From Merluccius polli (lineage: Eukaryota; Chordata; Actinopteri; Gadiformes; Merlucciidae): a stretch of DNA of 64,000 bases. Both the position numbers and the translations under genes were made by a program. The notes beneath the pieces were generated by a model. That model was not told the origin of the DNA. It saw only the letters and a program-made list of their open reading frames with translations, and did not search any database. Positions within the stretch are counted from its first letter, which is position 1; each line of letters opens with the position of its first letter. The stretch lies in NCBI GenBank assembly GCA_030340625.1, contig JAOPHQ010004296.1:62001-126000 (forward strand), written 5' to 3'. Of this stretch, positions 1 through 11,439 are shown one piece after another.

Positions 1-2344
1 CGCCCACAACATGTCTGAGGTTGATTTGCTGATCAACACATTATTCCGTGGCAGCGGGAGAAACTAATGTTGACAAAGTGACGAGTTACGATCGGATGTT
101 TGTCCGCTGTTTAATTTTGATGGTGTGTGGGCATCCGTCCTGTGGTTAGTTATTACTCCTGTATCAGAGCTATAGAGTAAACAACTCTATAAACAACTCT
201 ATGTTTACTCTATAGCTCTGATTCCTGCACCATGTTTCAATGACGTCAGGTTGCTAGGGGCTACGGCTGACAGCCGGAAGTACTGTCCTTACTGTACTAT
301 TGTTTGTAATGTCATAAGTGTTGACAATAAAGGTTGTTAAAAAAAAACAACAACAACTATTATTGTCCCACACCACAATGTGTGTCCCACAATGTTAACT
401 CCAAACAATTAATGGACAAACAAAGCAGCTGGAAACACGTCTAAAAACACTTGAAATAAAATGTAGCCTATATTTATATGTTTACAACATCAATCTCCCT
501 ATAATATGAACAAAATATGATCAGGTTATACTTTCTCTCTTGAAAACGGGCAAAACGCTAACCCTAACCCTAACCCGGAAAATGAATTTAAAAAACTACA
601 AACGTTCGGAAAATGCAATACACTGAAGTGTGCGGCGCCATGTTTTTTCCGCCATGTTTTTTGTAGTTCTAAAATGTTTAGTTAACGTTTTCCCTATTAT
701 GTGAAAATGTGTCAAGGAACTTCGCAAGTGTATTATATGTTTTAGGGACCGGGGAGCACATTTATTTGGTCAGATTTCATTTTTACTATTGTTAATTGGG
801 TGAAATCTGGTTTTGACCTTACCCAGTAGCGCCCCCTGATGGTTTGGCAAAGGCTACAAAGGCCATGATAGAAGAAGTCAAGAGCTTTCCAAAAATGTTT
901 TCCCCATGTTTGTATCACATTGTGTTGCTTTTCTGTAAGCCTTTAAAAGAGCCTTAGGTTCAAGGTTCAAAGGGCATTCCTGGGGAGCAGGAACCACCCA
1001 GAATGTTCACAGTGGCAGATCTGTACTCTGCAGATCAAGACCTTTCCAACAATGTCTTCATTGTCATCCTACGACAAAGTTTCATTTTTATCTTGCTCAC
1101 TGCCAAGGCACTTACTGATGTGTACTTTCTCACAGCCTATATAGAGCCAAGATGGATAAAATCACTAAAACATATTTTAAGGGATATTTAGTGGCAAAAT
1201 GTGTTCAACATATTGATGGTGACCTTATCCTTAGTCATGCTTTTCAATTTGGAGCAGTTTAGACCCCATTTACCCATTAAACTATTTAATGTTTCATATC
1301 AATATTTCCATATTACTTAATATGACCATTTATAACCATTGTGTTCGCTTCCCCAGGGCTGACAGGATAGTACATAATATGGTAATGCGAATGTATGTCT
1401 GTGTGCAGTTACATTTTTACACACAGTTGTTTTTAATTGACCAAGATATGAGCTTTTGAAAGAAAGTAGGCCTGTGTCGTATGCAAAGGGCTTTAGAACT
1501 ACAAAAAACATGGCGGAAAAACATGGCGCCGCACACTTCATTGTATTGCATTTTCCGAACGTTTGTAGTTTTTTAAATTCATTTTCCGGGTTAGGGTTAG
1601 GGTTAGCGTTTTGCCCGTTTTCAAGAGAGAAAGTATAACCTGATCATATTTTGTTCATATTATAGGGAGATTGATGTTGTAAACATATAAATATAGGCTA
1701 CATTTTATTTCAAGTGTTTTTAGACGTGTTTCCAGCTTCTTTGTTTGTCCATGAATTGGACAAACGTGAATTGTTTGGAGTTAACATTGTGGGATATACA
1801 TTGTGGTGTGGGACAATAATAGTTGTTGTTGTTGTTTTTTTAACAAACTTTATTGTCAACACTTATGACATTACAAACAATAGTACAGTAAGGACAGTAC
1901 TTCCGGCTGTCAGCCGTAGCCCCTAGCAACCTGACGTCATTGAAACATGGTGCAGGAATCAGAGCTATAGAGTAAACATAGAGTTGTTTATAGAGTTGTT
2001 TACTCTATAGCTCTGATACAGGAGTAATAACTAACCACAGGACGGATGCCCACACACCATCAAAATTAAACAGCGGACAAACATCCGATCGTAACTCGTC
2101 ACTTTGTCAACATTAGTTTCTCCCGCTGCCACGGAATAATGTGTTGATCAGCAAATCAACCTCAGACATGTTGTGGGCGAGGGTTTGATCCGTCAGACGG
2201 AGTGACATCACAAGGGAGTCCCAATCTGAAAAAGTCACGTGAACCTTGAAAGTCACGTGACTTGGACACCATGGGAAAACCCCTCTACGTGTGGCACTTT
2301 GGACCAACGTAGTCAGGGTACGTTTTTATATGAGACTGGGTTGC
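1..2344. mobile_element. Foldback DNA element, copy 1 (left end cut by window)
   Basis: The left arm (about 1-680) returns as its reverse complement at about 1490-2185; for example 61 pairs with 2119 and 541 with 1622. A non-palindromic core of about 800 bases lies between the arms and carries no credible ORF. Core and arms recur in the element at 7.07-10.76 kb. The arms contain short CCCTAA-type runs (558-579 and 1586-1608) and a smaller hairpin (about 163-222, mirrored near 1960-2020). The right end at about 2331-2344 (ATGAGACTGGGTTG) resembles the terminus of the second copy, as if the outer arm had been deleted down to its tip. This is a non-autonomous element; the superfamily is not determined. 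Confidence 0.85.
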
Positions 2345-3501
2345 AACATGCTTATGTCCTATTTATAAAATGTATTTTAATCACACAATCGAACCTTTGC
2401 AACATGTGAAACAGCCCATTGGCTACCATGCATAATAAGCTGTTTTAAATTGCACATTTCAAATCGCGCAGACGTCACCGAGCCCGACCCGAACCCGAGC
2501 ATCATTTCTAAATATCTGTCCAAACCCGACCCGGCCCGTCGGGTACCGTCAGGTCCCCTCGGGTCCCGTCGGGCTTGGGTCGGGTATCCAATAAGGAGCT
2601 GTTCAACGGCCGTGACGTATGAAACGCCATGTTCCGATCGGTGATTCTGTGAGCGATCGCGAGGTCTATTCAAGCCGCTTATCCCAACTATAGCTTCACC
2701 TGACGTGATTTAGCCGCGCCTATTTATCCTGGCTTGGCAATCGTGCAACCGAATAAGCCAGGATACCGCCGAGCAGAATAGTCCAAGCCGCGCTTACTCA
2801 ATTATCCTGGATTTATGTATCCTAGTTTTGTGCAATACCCCCCAGGTCTATGGGGCGGCGCGAGTCGTCCAGGAGCGACGCTACGGGGGTACCTTCTGCT
2901 GCAAATGTTGACGAGATGGGTCAGTGACCAGGCCTCAATATGTGACGAGTTGGGGTGAGACTGTGTTGCATCAGACACCATGGCCACACTGAACCCCTTA
3001 AATATATCCGTTCCGTGAGTAAAGAGAAACCAGGTGTCCGACGTGAATTTGTCTCAAAGCGCCGTGCTGCGTCATAGAAAACAAAGCCAAACTTATTTTG
3101 TCGCGACTCTCAATCTTTTTTCCTCCCATGTCCCTTTTAATAGGGTCTCGGTATAAAAGTAATTCGGCAATCGGTATATGTAGATGACTTGACATTTTTC
3201 AATCGATCACAAGCCCACTTCAGAGTGACCCAAAATCACCCCAAACACCATCACCAACACCGGAAACATTCAGATTTATAGAACAATACCTCATGCAAAT
3301 TAAAGACCCTGCACATAGAAAATTGTGCAGTCAGTGAGCACCAGCTGGCCATTGAAGTCAGACTCCATAAGCAAATATGCAATGCTGCCAAGAGAGCAGA
3401 GAGCTAGCTCCCACTGTGAGCTAGACAAAGAACACTTCCTCAAATCAAATAGGAACACATACCTACACAATATTGGAAAACACCCCATTTTACCACCCTT
3501 T
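2345..3501. other. Gene-free stretch
   Basis: No gene is recognised. A segment at about 2470-2590 is rich in GGGTCGGG/CCCGACCC-type motifs, which may be the end of a degraded DNA transposon. The short ORFs on both strands look like nothing known to me. Confidence 0.4.
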
Positions 3502-3675
3502 AAACCTGCACTATGTTACTTTTCTACTGCAACTTTGTACTCCATTAAAAAATATTTGAACTACAAAGTCCCCCCCCCCCCACCCCCACCATGGGAAAAA
3601 TGATATAGCTATAACTGTAGCTACAACTCGAGCCACTAGAGGTTGCTAATGGGAAAAGGTACATAGTGCAGGTTT
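3502..3675. mobile_element. Small hairpin MITE with AAACCTGCACTATGT ends
   Basis: The left end AAACCTGCACTATGT is matched in inverted orientation by ACATAGTGCAGGTTT at the right end, about 174 bases apart, with a poly-C tract between them. The flanks are T/A-rich (TTT left, AATAA right), so a short T/A target duplication is possible but ambiguous. A related single end may lie near 10.93-10.98 kb. Confidence 0.65.
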
Positions 3676-4404
3676 AATAACAAAGAAAAAATGAAAATCT
3701 TACTTGGAGAAAAGAAAACGTGATCAGAATAGCTGCCCAATATGTCACTGCATGCCACAAAATAAGAACCCTGAGTCTCTTCTAACACGTTGTTGATTGA
3801 TCGCTTCATTTAACCTATTGTTCATGTAAAGGATAATCCACTCTGAGGTGTGTAGTAATGCACTTCGCCTCTGCTTTGCGTCGGGGGGTTCTTAGCCTCC
3901 GCAGCGTGCATTTTTTTGGTAACACTGTCAACCACCAAGTTGACAGTTATTAGTTGACGTTTCGTTTAGCGCATTAATTTAGAACGGTCATAAGACTGCT
4001 TCGACAACCGTGTGGTTATCAAAAGTTAATCAACACCTCTCCAGCCAATCAGAATCAAGTATTCACTCAGGCCATGGTATAATAATGTTTTATTTACCAT
4101 TATTATTGTTAATTCATTAATGAATGTATTGCTATGTTTATATCAAATGCTTTAATAACACATATGTATTTCTAATAAAGCCAATTAAATTCAATTGAGA
4201 GTGAGGGAGATTTACTACAGTAGGTCTATTGATTGATAGATGGTATAGCTACAGTCTGGCTAACCGGATGTAGGTTGTGGGAATAAGCCCGCCCAAGCTG
4301 GGCGACTGAAATAGTTGCCCAGGCTCTTGGCGGACTTACACCTTATACTCCTCCCACTTTCGCCATCTGTGTGTTACCATTTTCAAAGTCCCCCTCGCTA
4401 TGTG

Positions 4405-4437
<33 letters not shown>

Positions 4438-5557
4438 CCTCCAAGCTAGCAACCTACACACTGACAATGGCAAGTTTTGACCAAGATTTGGATCGTGCAA
4501 TAAGGCAGGACTAATAACAGACTTTGGAAAAGGCCAGACTCCGTCTCGCAGGGCTCTCATGCCCAATGTTGAAACTTTTTCTGACACGGCCATCGTCAGT
4601 CGAAGTTGATTTGGCACATCTTTTAATTCTGGCAGCGGCATGCACCACTGACATTGACTTGACCAATGTACCGATCCGTCCCACTTCACCTGCGCTTCTG
4701 TGATATCGGTTTAATAGCATTCTGCAAGAGCTACATACAGCTATTACATCGCCTGTGGTTTTAACCAGTCCAGTGAGCTCCTCCAGAGCTTAAATATATG
4801 CAGGCTTGAGGCTTCATCTCTAGCTCACCGATGATCAAGTTATGTTTGTATTTTTTACTAATAAAAGATGTGTCGCATAGTTGACACATGTCTTTTATTG
4901 TTTTATGTGGCGTTGTCTTTTGTGGGGATTTAGCTATTCTAATGCCAGGGCTCACCTCCCCACGTGCAAATGTTCAACCAAAACAAGTCCCCCCCCCCCA
5001 CAGTATTTTGCAAGAGCGCCGTCGCTGCATCCTGGGCTTAGTGCCGCCCAAGACGATCGTGATTGGTTAAAAAAATACAAACAAAATTGGAGTGTTTTTT
5101 CCCCTATGCCAGAATGATGAGTGACTTCAGGCAGACCTTTCTCCAGGACTGGCACAGCCAGGGGCGCAACTACGTACTTTCAGATGGTACAAATGACTGG
5201 CACCCCTCCCGCTCCATCTTGTGTGGCGAGGGGGTGTGGAGGGAGCGGGGGGGGGGGGGGGGGTGCCAGTCATATGTGTCTGCATACCCCTCAGAAAGAA
5301 AGGCGCCCCCCCCCCCGTCTCATGGCCTCTGTTATTGATCATATCATTTACACATGCACACCCTGTTAAATAGGGAAAATGCCTACTCTATTTTTTATGT
5401 CCCCCATCGCTTTGGCGCCCCCTCTAGTGCAGCGCCCCTATGCGCCGCATATAGGTGCCTAGTGCATACCCACTTTTTGCACCACTGGGCACAGCGTTAA
5501 AACAAAGTGTGGAGATAGGTCTGGCTATGCGAGACTAGTATAGCTATAGTGACTTAC
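3676..5557. other. Gene-free stretch with simple repeats
   Basis: Contains a CAA-type trinucleotide run (about 4409-4437), poly-C tracts (near 3570, 4990 and 5310), and a small inverted repeat around a long poly-G (about 5197-5273, GGCACCCCTCCCGCTCC against its complement). No Ig or membrane exon for the neighbouring minus-strand gene was found here. Confidence 0.5.
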
Positions 5558-6427
5558 CTTTTACTACAAGTTCAGTTTTTCCCTGAACTACACCATTGGG
5601 GAAAGTGTTGAGGATGCAGGTGTACTGGCCCCCATCAGCAATCGCTACCTCTTGGATGACTGCGGAGAAATCATCTTGGGAAGAGTTTTTTAAATATAAT
5701 CTGCCCTTCAGAGAGCTGTTGGGAATAACTACATCCAACAGTGGATGATAAATAAGAATCGGTTTCGAAATGTTTCCGACAAGATAATCCCACTGCATCT
5801 GGATGAGATTAATTTTTTTGTTTTGGAGTTTGCAGGGAAGGATGACGTCATAGCCAGTGTATCCCACCACAGTAAGAGGAGTGATGATCTCTCGTGCATT
5901 CAGGAGGACTAAACAACATGAACAAACAACACAAATACATAGTCAAATGTCGTTAGAAATATAAATACAAATAGGCCATACATACAATTCTACATCTATT
6001 AAAAAGAAAAAGAATGATACTTGATACTTTTTCAAAACTAAACATGAATAATTCATATTTTACAGTGAACAGGCACAATAACATTATTGAAGCCAAAGAT
6101 GTGAGTTGCTAAATCTTGCAAAGAAATTGGTTTACTGTACAATAAGAAAAAACCTGATGAACAATGTTGATCACCTGTTGATCACAGAATGTAGGATGTC
6201 TACATTTAACCATCATTTCATTAACATGGTAGACTAAATACATAGGCAAGAGAAATGGTGTTTGTTCATGAACTATTAATTTGAGAGTAAAGCACCATCG
6301 TCAAACGAGTCAAATATGTAATATGCCTACATTTTCAGATGAAAAATTATAGTTACATTTGGCTAGACTACTTACCTATGGGTAGAATTAAGAAAACTGC
6401 TAGAAATAGTCGCCAGTAACTCCCCAT
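5558..6427 (-). CDS. Nectin/PVR-like Ig V-set protein, first two exons
   Basis: Two minus-strand exons are clear. Exon 1 (6427-6376) starts MGSYWRLFLAVFLILPIG, a signal peptide, and ends at a GTAAG donor in phase 1. Exon 2 (5908-5558, 351 bases) follows a TTTAG acceptor and ends at GTAAGT, again phase 1. It encodes one V-set domain with both disulfide cysteines (LPCK and YTC), a tryptophan in strand C (MQWD) and a DGGQYTC motif. The TFPNGVVQG segment after the second cysteine resembles the T(F/Y)P.G signature of nectin, PVR and CD226 family V domains, which mediate cell-cell adhesion and NK/T-cell recognition. No further Ig, membrane or tail exon is visible between 1 and 5557, so the gene either continues past the left edge or is truncated. 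Subfamily assignment is an inference. Confidence 0.7.
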
Positions 6428-6841
6428 GGTCAATGATTTCATAGACTAAGAGAAAATTAAATAACTCCTCCAATAAAAGTCTTTTTATGGTAGCTAATGT
6501 AGTGTTGGAAGAATATCCAGTGAGTGAACCATACAAGCAAAACTAAATCTTAATCAGTTATTTTAATAATTAATAACCAGGCAGCCTCACGAGAGCAACC
6601 AAAAGCTTAGACAGCCATTGCAGTCATATTAACAACCATATACCATAAAAGAGAAGTGATCTATCTTCCTGTTTTTGCAGGAACAAGAAATGTGCAATAT
6701 TTTCAGTCTAATAAGTACTACCCATGCGAAAGGGGTAGTGGCTTCAATGGCCCGGTATTCATAGCATTATGATGTTTGTGGTCATTCCATTTTCAATGTG
6801 TGCCTAACGTGCGTGTGCGCGCGCGCACACACACACACACA

Positions 6842-6887
6842 CAATATTATATTCAATTTCTGTGTGACAGAAATTGAATATAATATT
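6842..6887. repeat. Perfect short palindrome next to a CA repeat
   Basis: AATATTATATTCAATTTCTG is followed, after a five-base loop, by its exact complement CAGAAATTGAATATAATATT. It directly abuts a GC/AC-type dinucleotide run (about 6811-6842). Confidence 0.8.
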
Positions 6888-7073
6888 TATAAGTATGTTT
6901 TAATTAGTGTATAATGACCTGAAAATAATAATAATGTTTTTGTTACATTAGAATGAACCCTTATTGAACCCGCCAAGTTGCTCCACCTTGTTTCTACAGT
7001 AGCCCAGAACGGACCAACGGCTCCAGAGAGAGATCTTACTTGTAAGCTATGACCTATAGTTTTGCAGACAGAT

Positions 7074-10000
7074 CAACCCTGTCTCATCAAAATTACGTTC
7101 CCAGGGAACTATTCGGCATTCTCAATTACGTTTGTCTGAAAACGTATTTTGTCCGTGATTACGTTTCATTGAACGTATCGCAAATACGTTCGTTCTCAGC
7201 CTATTTTTTTGCCATTTATTTACCTATAGGATTATGTTTGGTTGAAACGTATCCCAGATATGTTAAATGTCAACATATATCATATTATTGTCATTAAGGC
7301 ATATTTCCCTTTCGGGGAACGTTTCATTTAACGTGTTTTGTCCCTGATTACGTCTTGAATCTGAATTGAGCATATGTTTTGTTATTTATTTACCTCTTGG
7401 ATAATTTACATTGAATTGAAACGTATCCTCAATAGGCTACGTTAAATATCGATAACACATTTGTCGGGGGCGGGGGGGGGGGGGGGGGGGGGGTCCGGTC
7501 CAGGTCCGACCCTGGACTGGGAGCATTGCACAGTTAGAAATGTAAGCTTTTATATTTAGGATAAGATATATTTTACTGTAAGATGGACATTATTATACGT
7601 CACGCGCAACACGTATCCTGACGTTGATCCAAAGTGCCAAACGTAGAGGGGTTACAATAAAGGCCCTTAAATTGTATGACTGTTACATTTTTCTGCCTAT
7701 TCTTTTCCCATGGTTTTGCGTCCAAGTCACGTGACTTTCAAGATTCACGTGACTTTTTCAGATTCCACAGGACTCCCTTGTGACGTCACTCCGTCTGACG
7801 GATCAAACCCTCGCCCACTACACGTCTGAGGTTGATTTGCTGATCAACACATTATTCCGTGGCAGCGGGAGAAACTAATGTTGACAAAGTGACGAGTTAC
7901 GATCGGATGTTTGTCCTATTGGTTAGTTACTCTATGTTTTCTCTCTCTGATTCCTGCACCATGTTTCAATGACGTCAGGTTGCTAGGGGCTACAGCTGAC
8001 AGACGCCGTGACCACCTGGGAGGACCTATCAGCCGGAAGTACTGTCCTTACTGTACTACTGTTTATGTTATAATGTCATAATATTGTTGACAATAAAAAA
8101 AATAAAAATAAAACTATTATTGTCCCACACCACAATGTATGTCCCACAAGGTGAACTCCAAACAATTCATGTTTATCCAATTCATGGACAAACAAAGCAG
8201 CTGGAAACACGTCTAAAACACTTGAAATAGAATGTAGCCTATATTTATATTTTTACAACATCAATCTCCCTATTATATGAACAAAATATGATCAGGTTAT
8301 ACTTTCTCTCTTGAAAACGGGCAAAACGCTAACCCTAACCCTAACCCGGAAATGAATTTAAAAAACTACAAACGTTCGGAAAATGCAATACACGCAAGTG
8401 TGCGGCGCCATGTTTTTTCCGCCATTTTTTTTGTAGGCTAGTTCTAAAATGTTTAGTTTACGTTTTCCCTATTATGTGAAAATGTGTCAAGGAACTTCGC
8501 AAGTGTATTATATGTTTTAGGGACCGGGGAGCACATTTATTTAGTCAGATTTCATTTTTACTATTGTTAATTGGGTGAAATCTGGTTTTGACCTTACCCA
8601 GTAGCGCCCCCTAATGGTTTGGCAAAGGCCACAAAGGACATGATAGAAGAAGTCAAGAGCTTTCCAAAAATGTTTTCCCCATGTTTGTATCACATTGTGT
8701 TGCTTTTCTGTAAGCCTTTAAAAGAGCCTTAGGTTCAAGGTTCAAAGGGCATTCATGGGGAGCAGGAACCACCCAGAATGTTCACAGTGGCAGATCTGTA
8801 TTCTGCAGATCAAGACCTTTCCAATGGTGTCTTCATTGTCATCCTACGACAAAGTTTCATTTTTATCTGCTCACTGCCAAGGCACTTACTGATGTGTACT
8901 TTCTCACAGCCTATATAGAGCCAAGATGGATAAAATCACTAAAACATATTTTAAGGGATATTTAGTGGCAAAATGTGTTCAACATATTGATGGTGACCTT
9001 ATCCTTAGTCATGCTTTTCAATTTGGAGCAGTTTAGACCCCATTTACCCCTTAAATGATTCATATACATATTTCCATATTACTTAATATGACCATTTATA
9101 GCCATTGTGTTCCCTTCCCCAGGGCTGGCAGGATTGCCCTGGATGAACAATATGGTAATGCGAATGTATGTCTGTGTGTAGTTACATTTTTACCCACAGT
9201 TGTTTTTAATTGACCAAGATATGAGCTTTTGAAAGAAAGTAGGCCTCTGCCATAGTAACATAAGGGGCTTTAGGACTACAAAAAACATGGCGCCGCACAC
9301 TTCAGTGTATTGCATTTTCCGAACGTTTGTAGTTCTTTAAATTCATTTTCCGGGTTAGGGTTAGCGTTTTGCCCGTTTTCAAGAGAGAAAGTATAACCTG
9401 ATCATATTTTGTTCATATTATAGGGAGATTGATGTTGTAAAAATATAAATATAGGCTATATTCTATTTCAAGTGTTTTTAGACGTGTTTCCAGCTTGTCC
9501 ATGAATTGGATGAACATGAATTGTTTGGAGTTCACATTGTGGGACATACATTGTGGTGTGGGACAATAATAGTAAAAGAATAGGCAGAAAAATGTAACAG
9601 TCATACAATTTAAGGGCCTTTATTGTAACCCCTCTACGTTTGGCACTTTGGACCAACGTAGTCAGGGTACGTGTTGCGCGTGACGTATAATAATGTCCAT
9701 CTTACAGTAAAATATATCTTATCCTAAATATAAAAGCTTGCATTTCTAACTGTGCTGGCTTTAAAAGGTACACATAAAAAGTACAAATTATGTTCACAGT
9801 GTGTTGGCTTACATATCTGGGCCAGTTCAGCCAATCAGAAAGCTTCAAATTATGTTTCCTGTACCGTTTGTGGCTGGTCGATTTTCATTATACACACATT
9901 ATTTTCTTTACATTTCAATATAACTGCTACAGGGCAGTATTTCGCCAGCCACTGACGATAACCACCCATCGGCAATATAAAACATTTTAATAAAAGCTGG

Positions 10001-10758
10001 CGTTGTCACCATAGCAACGGTCGCTGACACTCATGGGAACTGTAGTGTAAATTGACGCAACAAACCAATGAAATTACGATATTTCTCGGAAAAGAAGCAT
10101 ACATATTTCTTAGCGATGGCCACTACACAACACTGCTGTATCGTTAATGATCATGAGTATACATTTATACTGTAGTATACAGCGGCCCATGCTGCGGCCC
10201 GTCATGTATAAATGCAGGTGCATCTATTTGGGTCGGACTGGGAGCATTCAGGGTCCTGGACCGGCCCACCACTGGACCGGCCATCCTCCCCCCGCCGGTC
10301 CGGTCCGGGGGGGGGGGGGATGGCCGCTCCCAGTCCAGGGTCGGACCTGGACCGGACCCCCCCTCCCCGGACAAATGTTATCGATATTTAACGTAGCCTA
10401 TTGAGGATACGTTTCAATTCAATGTAAATTATCCAAGAGGTAAATAAATAACAAAAAATATGCTCAATTCAGATTCAAGACGTAATCAGGGACAAAATAC
10501 GTTAAATGAAACGTTCCCCGAAAGGGAAATATGCCTTAATGACAATAATATGATATATGTTGACATTTAACATATCTGGGATACGTTTCAACCAAACATA
10601 ATTCTATAGGTAAATAAATGGCAAAAAATAGGCTGAGAACGAACGTATTTGCGATACGTTCAATGAAACGTAATCACGGACAAAATACGTTTTCAGACAA
10701 ACGTAATTGAGAATGCCGAATAGTTCCCTGGGAACGTAATTTTGATGAGACAGGGTTG
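7074..10758. mobile_element. Foldback DNA element, copy 2, complete with two arm systems
   Basis: The outer ends CAACCCTGTCTCATC and GATGAGACAGGGTTG are flanked by GACAGAT on both sides (7067-7073 and 10759-10765), a 7-bp target duplication. The outer arms (about 7074-7500 and 10370-10758) are crowded with ACGTTT/ACGTAT motifs. Inner arms run from about 7533 to 8440 and from about 9270 to 9752 and beyond, and match the arms of the element at 1-2344. The core at 8440-9270 matches its core. Segment 9757-10230 is present only in the right arm and holds a poly-G hairpin near 10236-10360. No transposase ORF is present, so it is non-autonomous. Confidence 0.85.
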
Positions 10759-11439
10759 GACAGATAGTTTTGCAGATAACTAAATACAATTTATAAATGT
10801 ATCAAGGAACCTCATCACTTGGCTACTCGATGTTTTCGTAGACGATGATTTCATTATCAAGGACCTACTGGCACCTTACAGACCAGTAGGCCACCATAGC
10901 TTCTCCTACGTTGTTGCACTCTGCAACCGCACCGCTAGATGCCACTAAATCCTAGACATTGCACCTTTAAGTGAGTTTTATTTATTGACATCCATTATGC
11001 TTCTTAAATATTAAAATGTGTATAAATAAAAAACATATTTGTGAAGGTGTTCTATTTTGATGAAGGTAGGACTAAAGTATAATAGTAAAATTATTTATTA
11101 CAGAGAGTAATTGTACATGCAATCCGGAGTAGGTTCATGAAGCCACTGATTCTTCAGTTTTAACACAGAATACTTTCTAAAACATGTGAGCGACACTTCC
11201 TCTTACTGTCTCGGCAAACTAAGAATATCTATGTCAATACCCCTTGCGGTCAGGCCGCAGGGCCAGACTGCTGTGTCATGTGATAGTCATAGCAGAAAAC
11301 ATTAACCGTTATCTCTAGATTCAACAGTTGAGAGGGGCTTCCTTGTGACCCTCTAAGTTAACACAAGTAATGATTGTTCAATCATGGTGTGTATATATAG
11401 GATGATTGTTATTATTAATACATCAAGATTCAGCAGATC

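Noticed and set aside
558..579. CCCTAA repeats as a real telomere or fusion site.
   Set aside because: There are only two to three units, located symmetrically within transposon arms and recurring in a second copy of the element.
5127..5342. Overlapping proline/glycine-rich ORFs on both strands.
   Set aside because: They arise from poly-C and poly-G tracts and a local inverted repeat.
6842..6887. The short palindrome as a microRNA precursor.
   Set aside because: The stem is only about 20 base pairs and perfectly matched, too short for a typical precursor.
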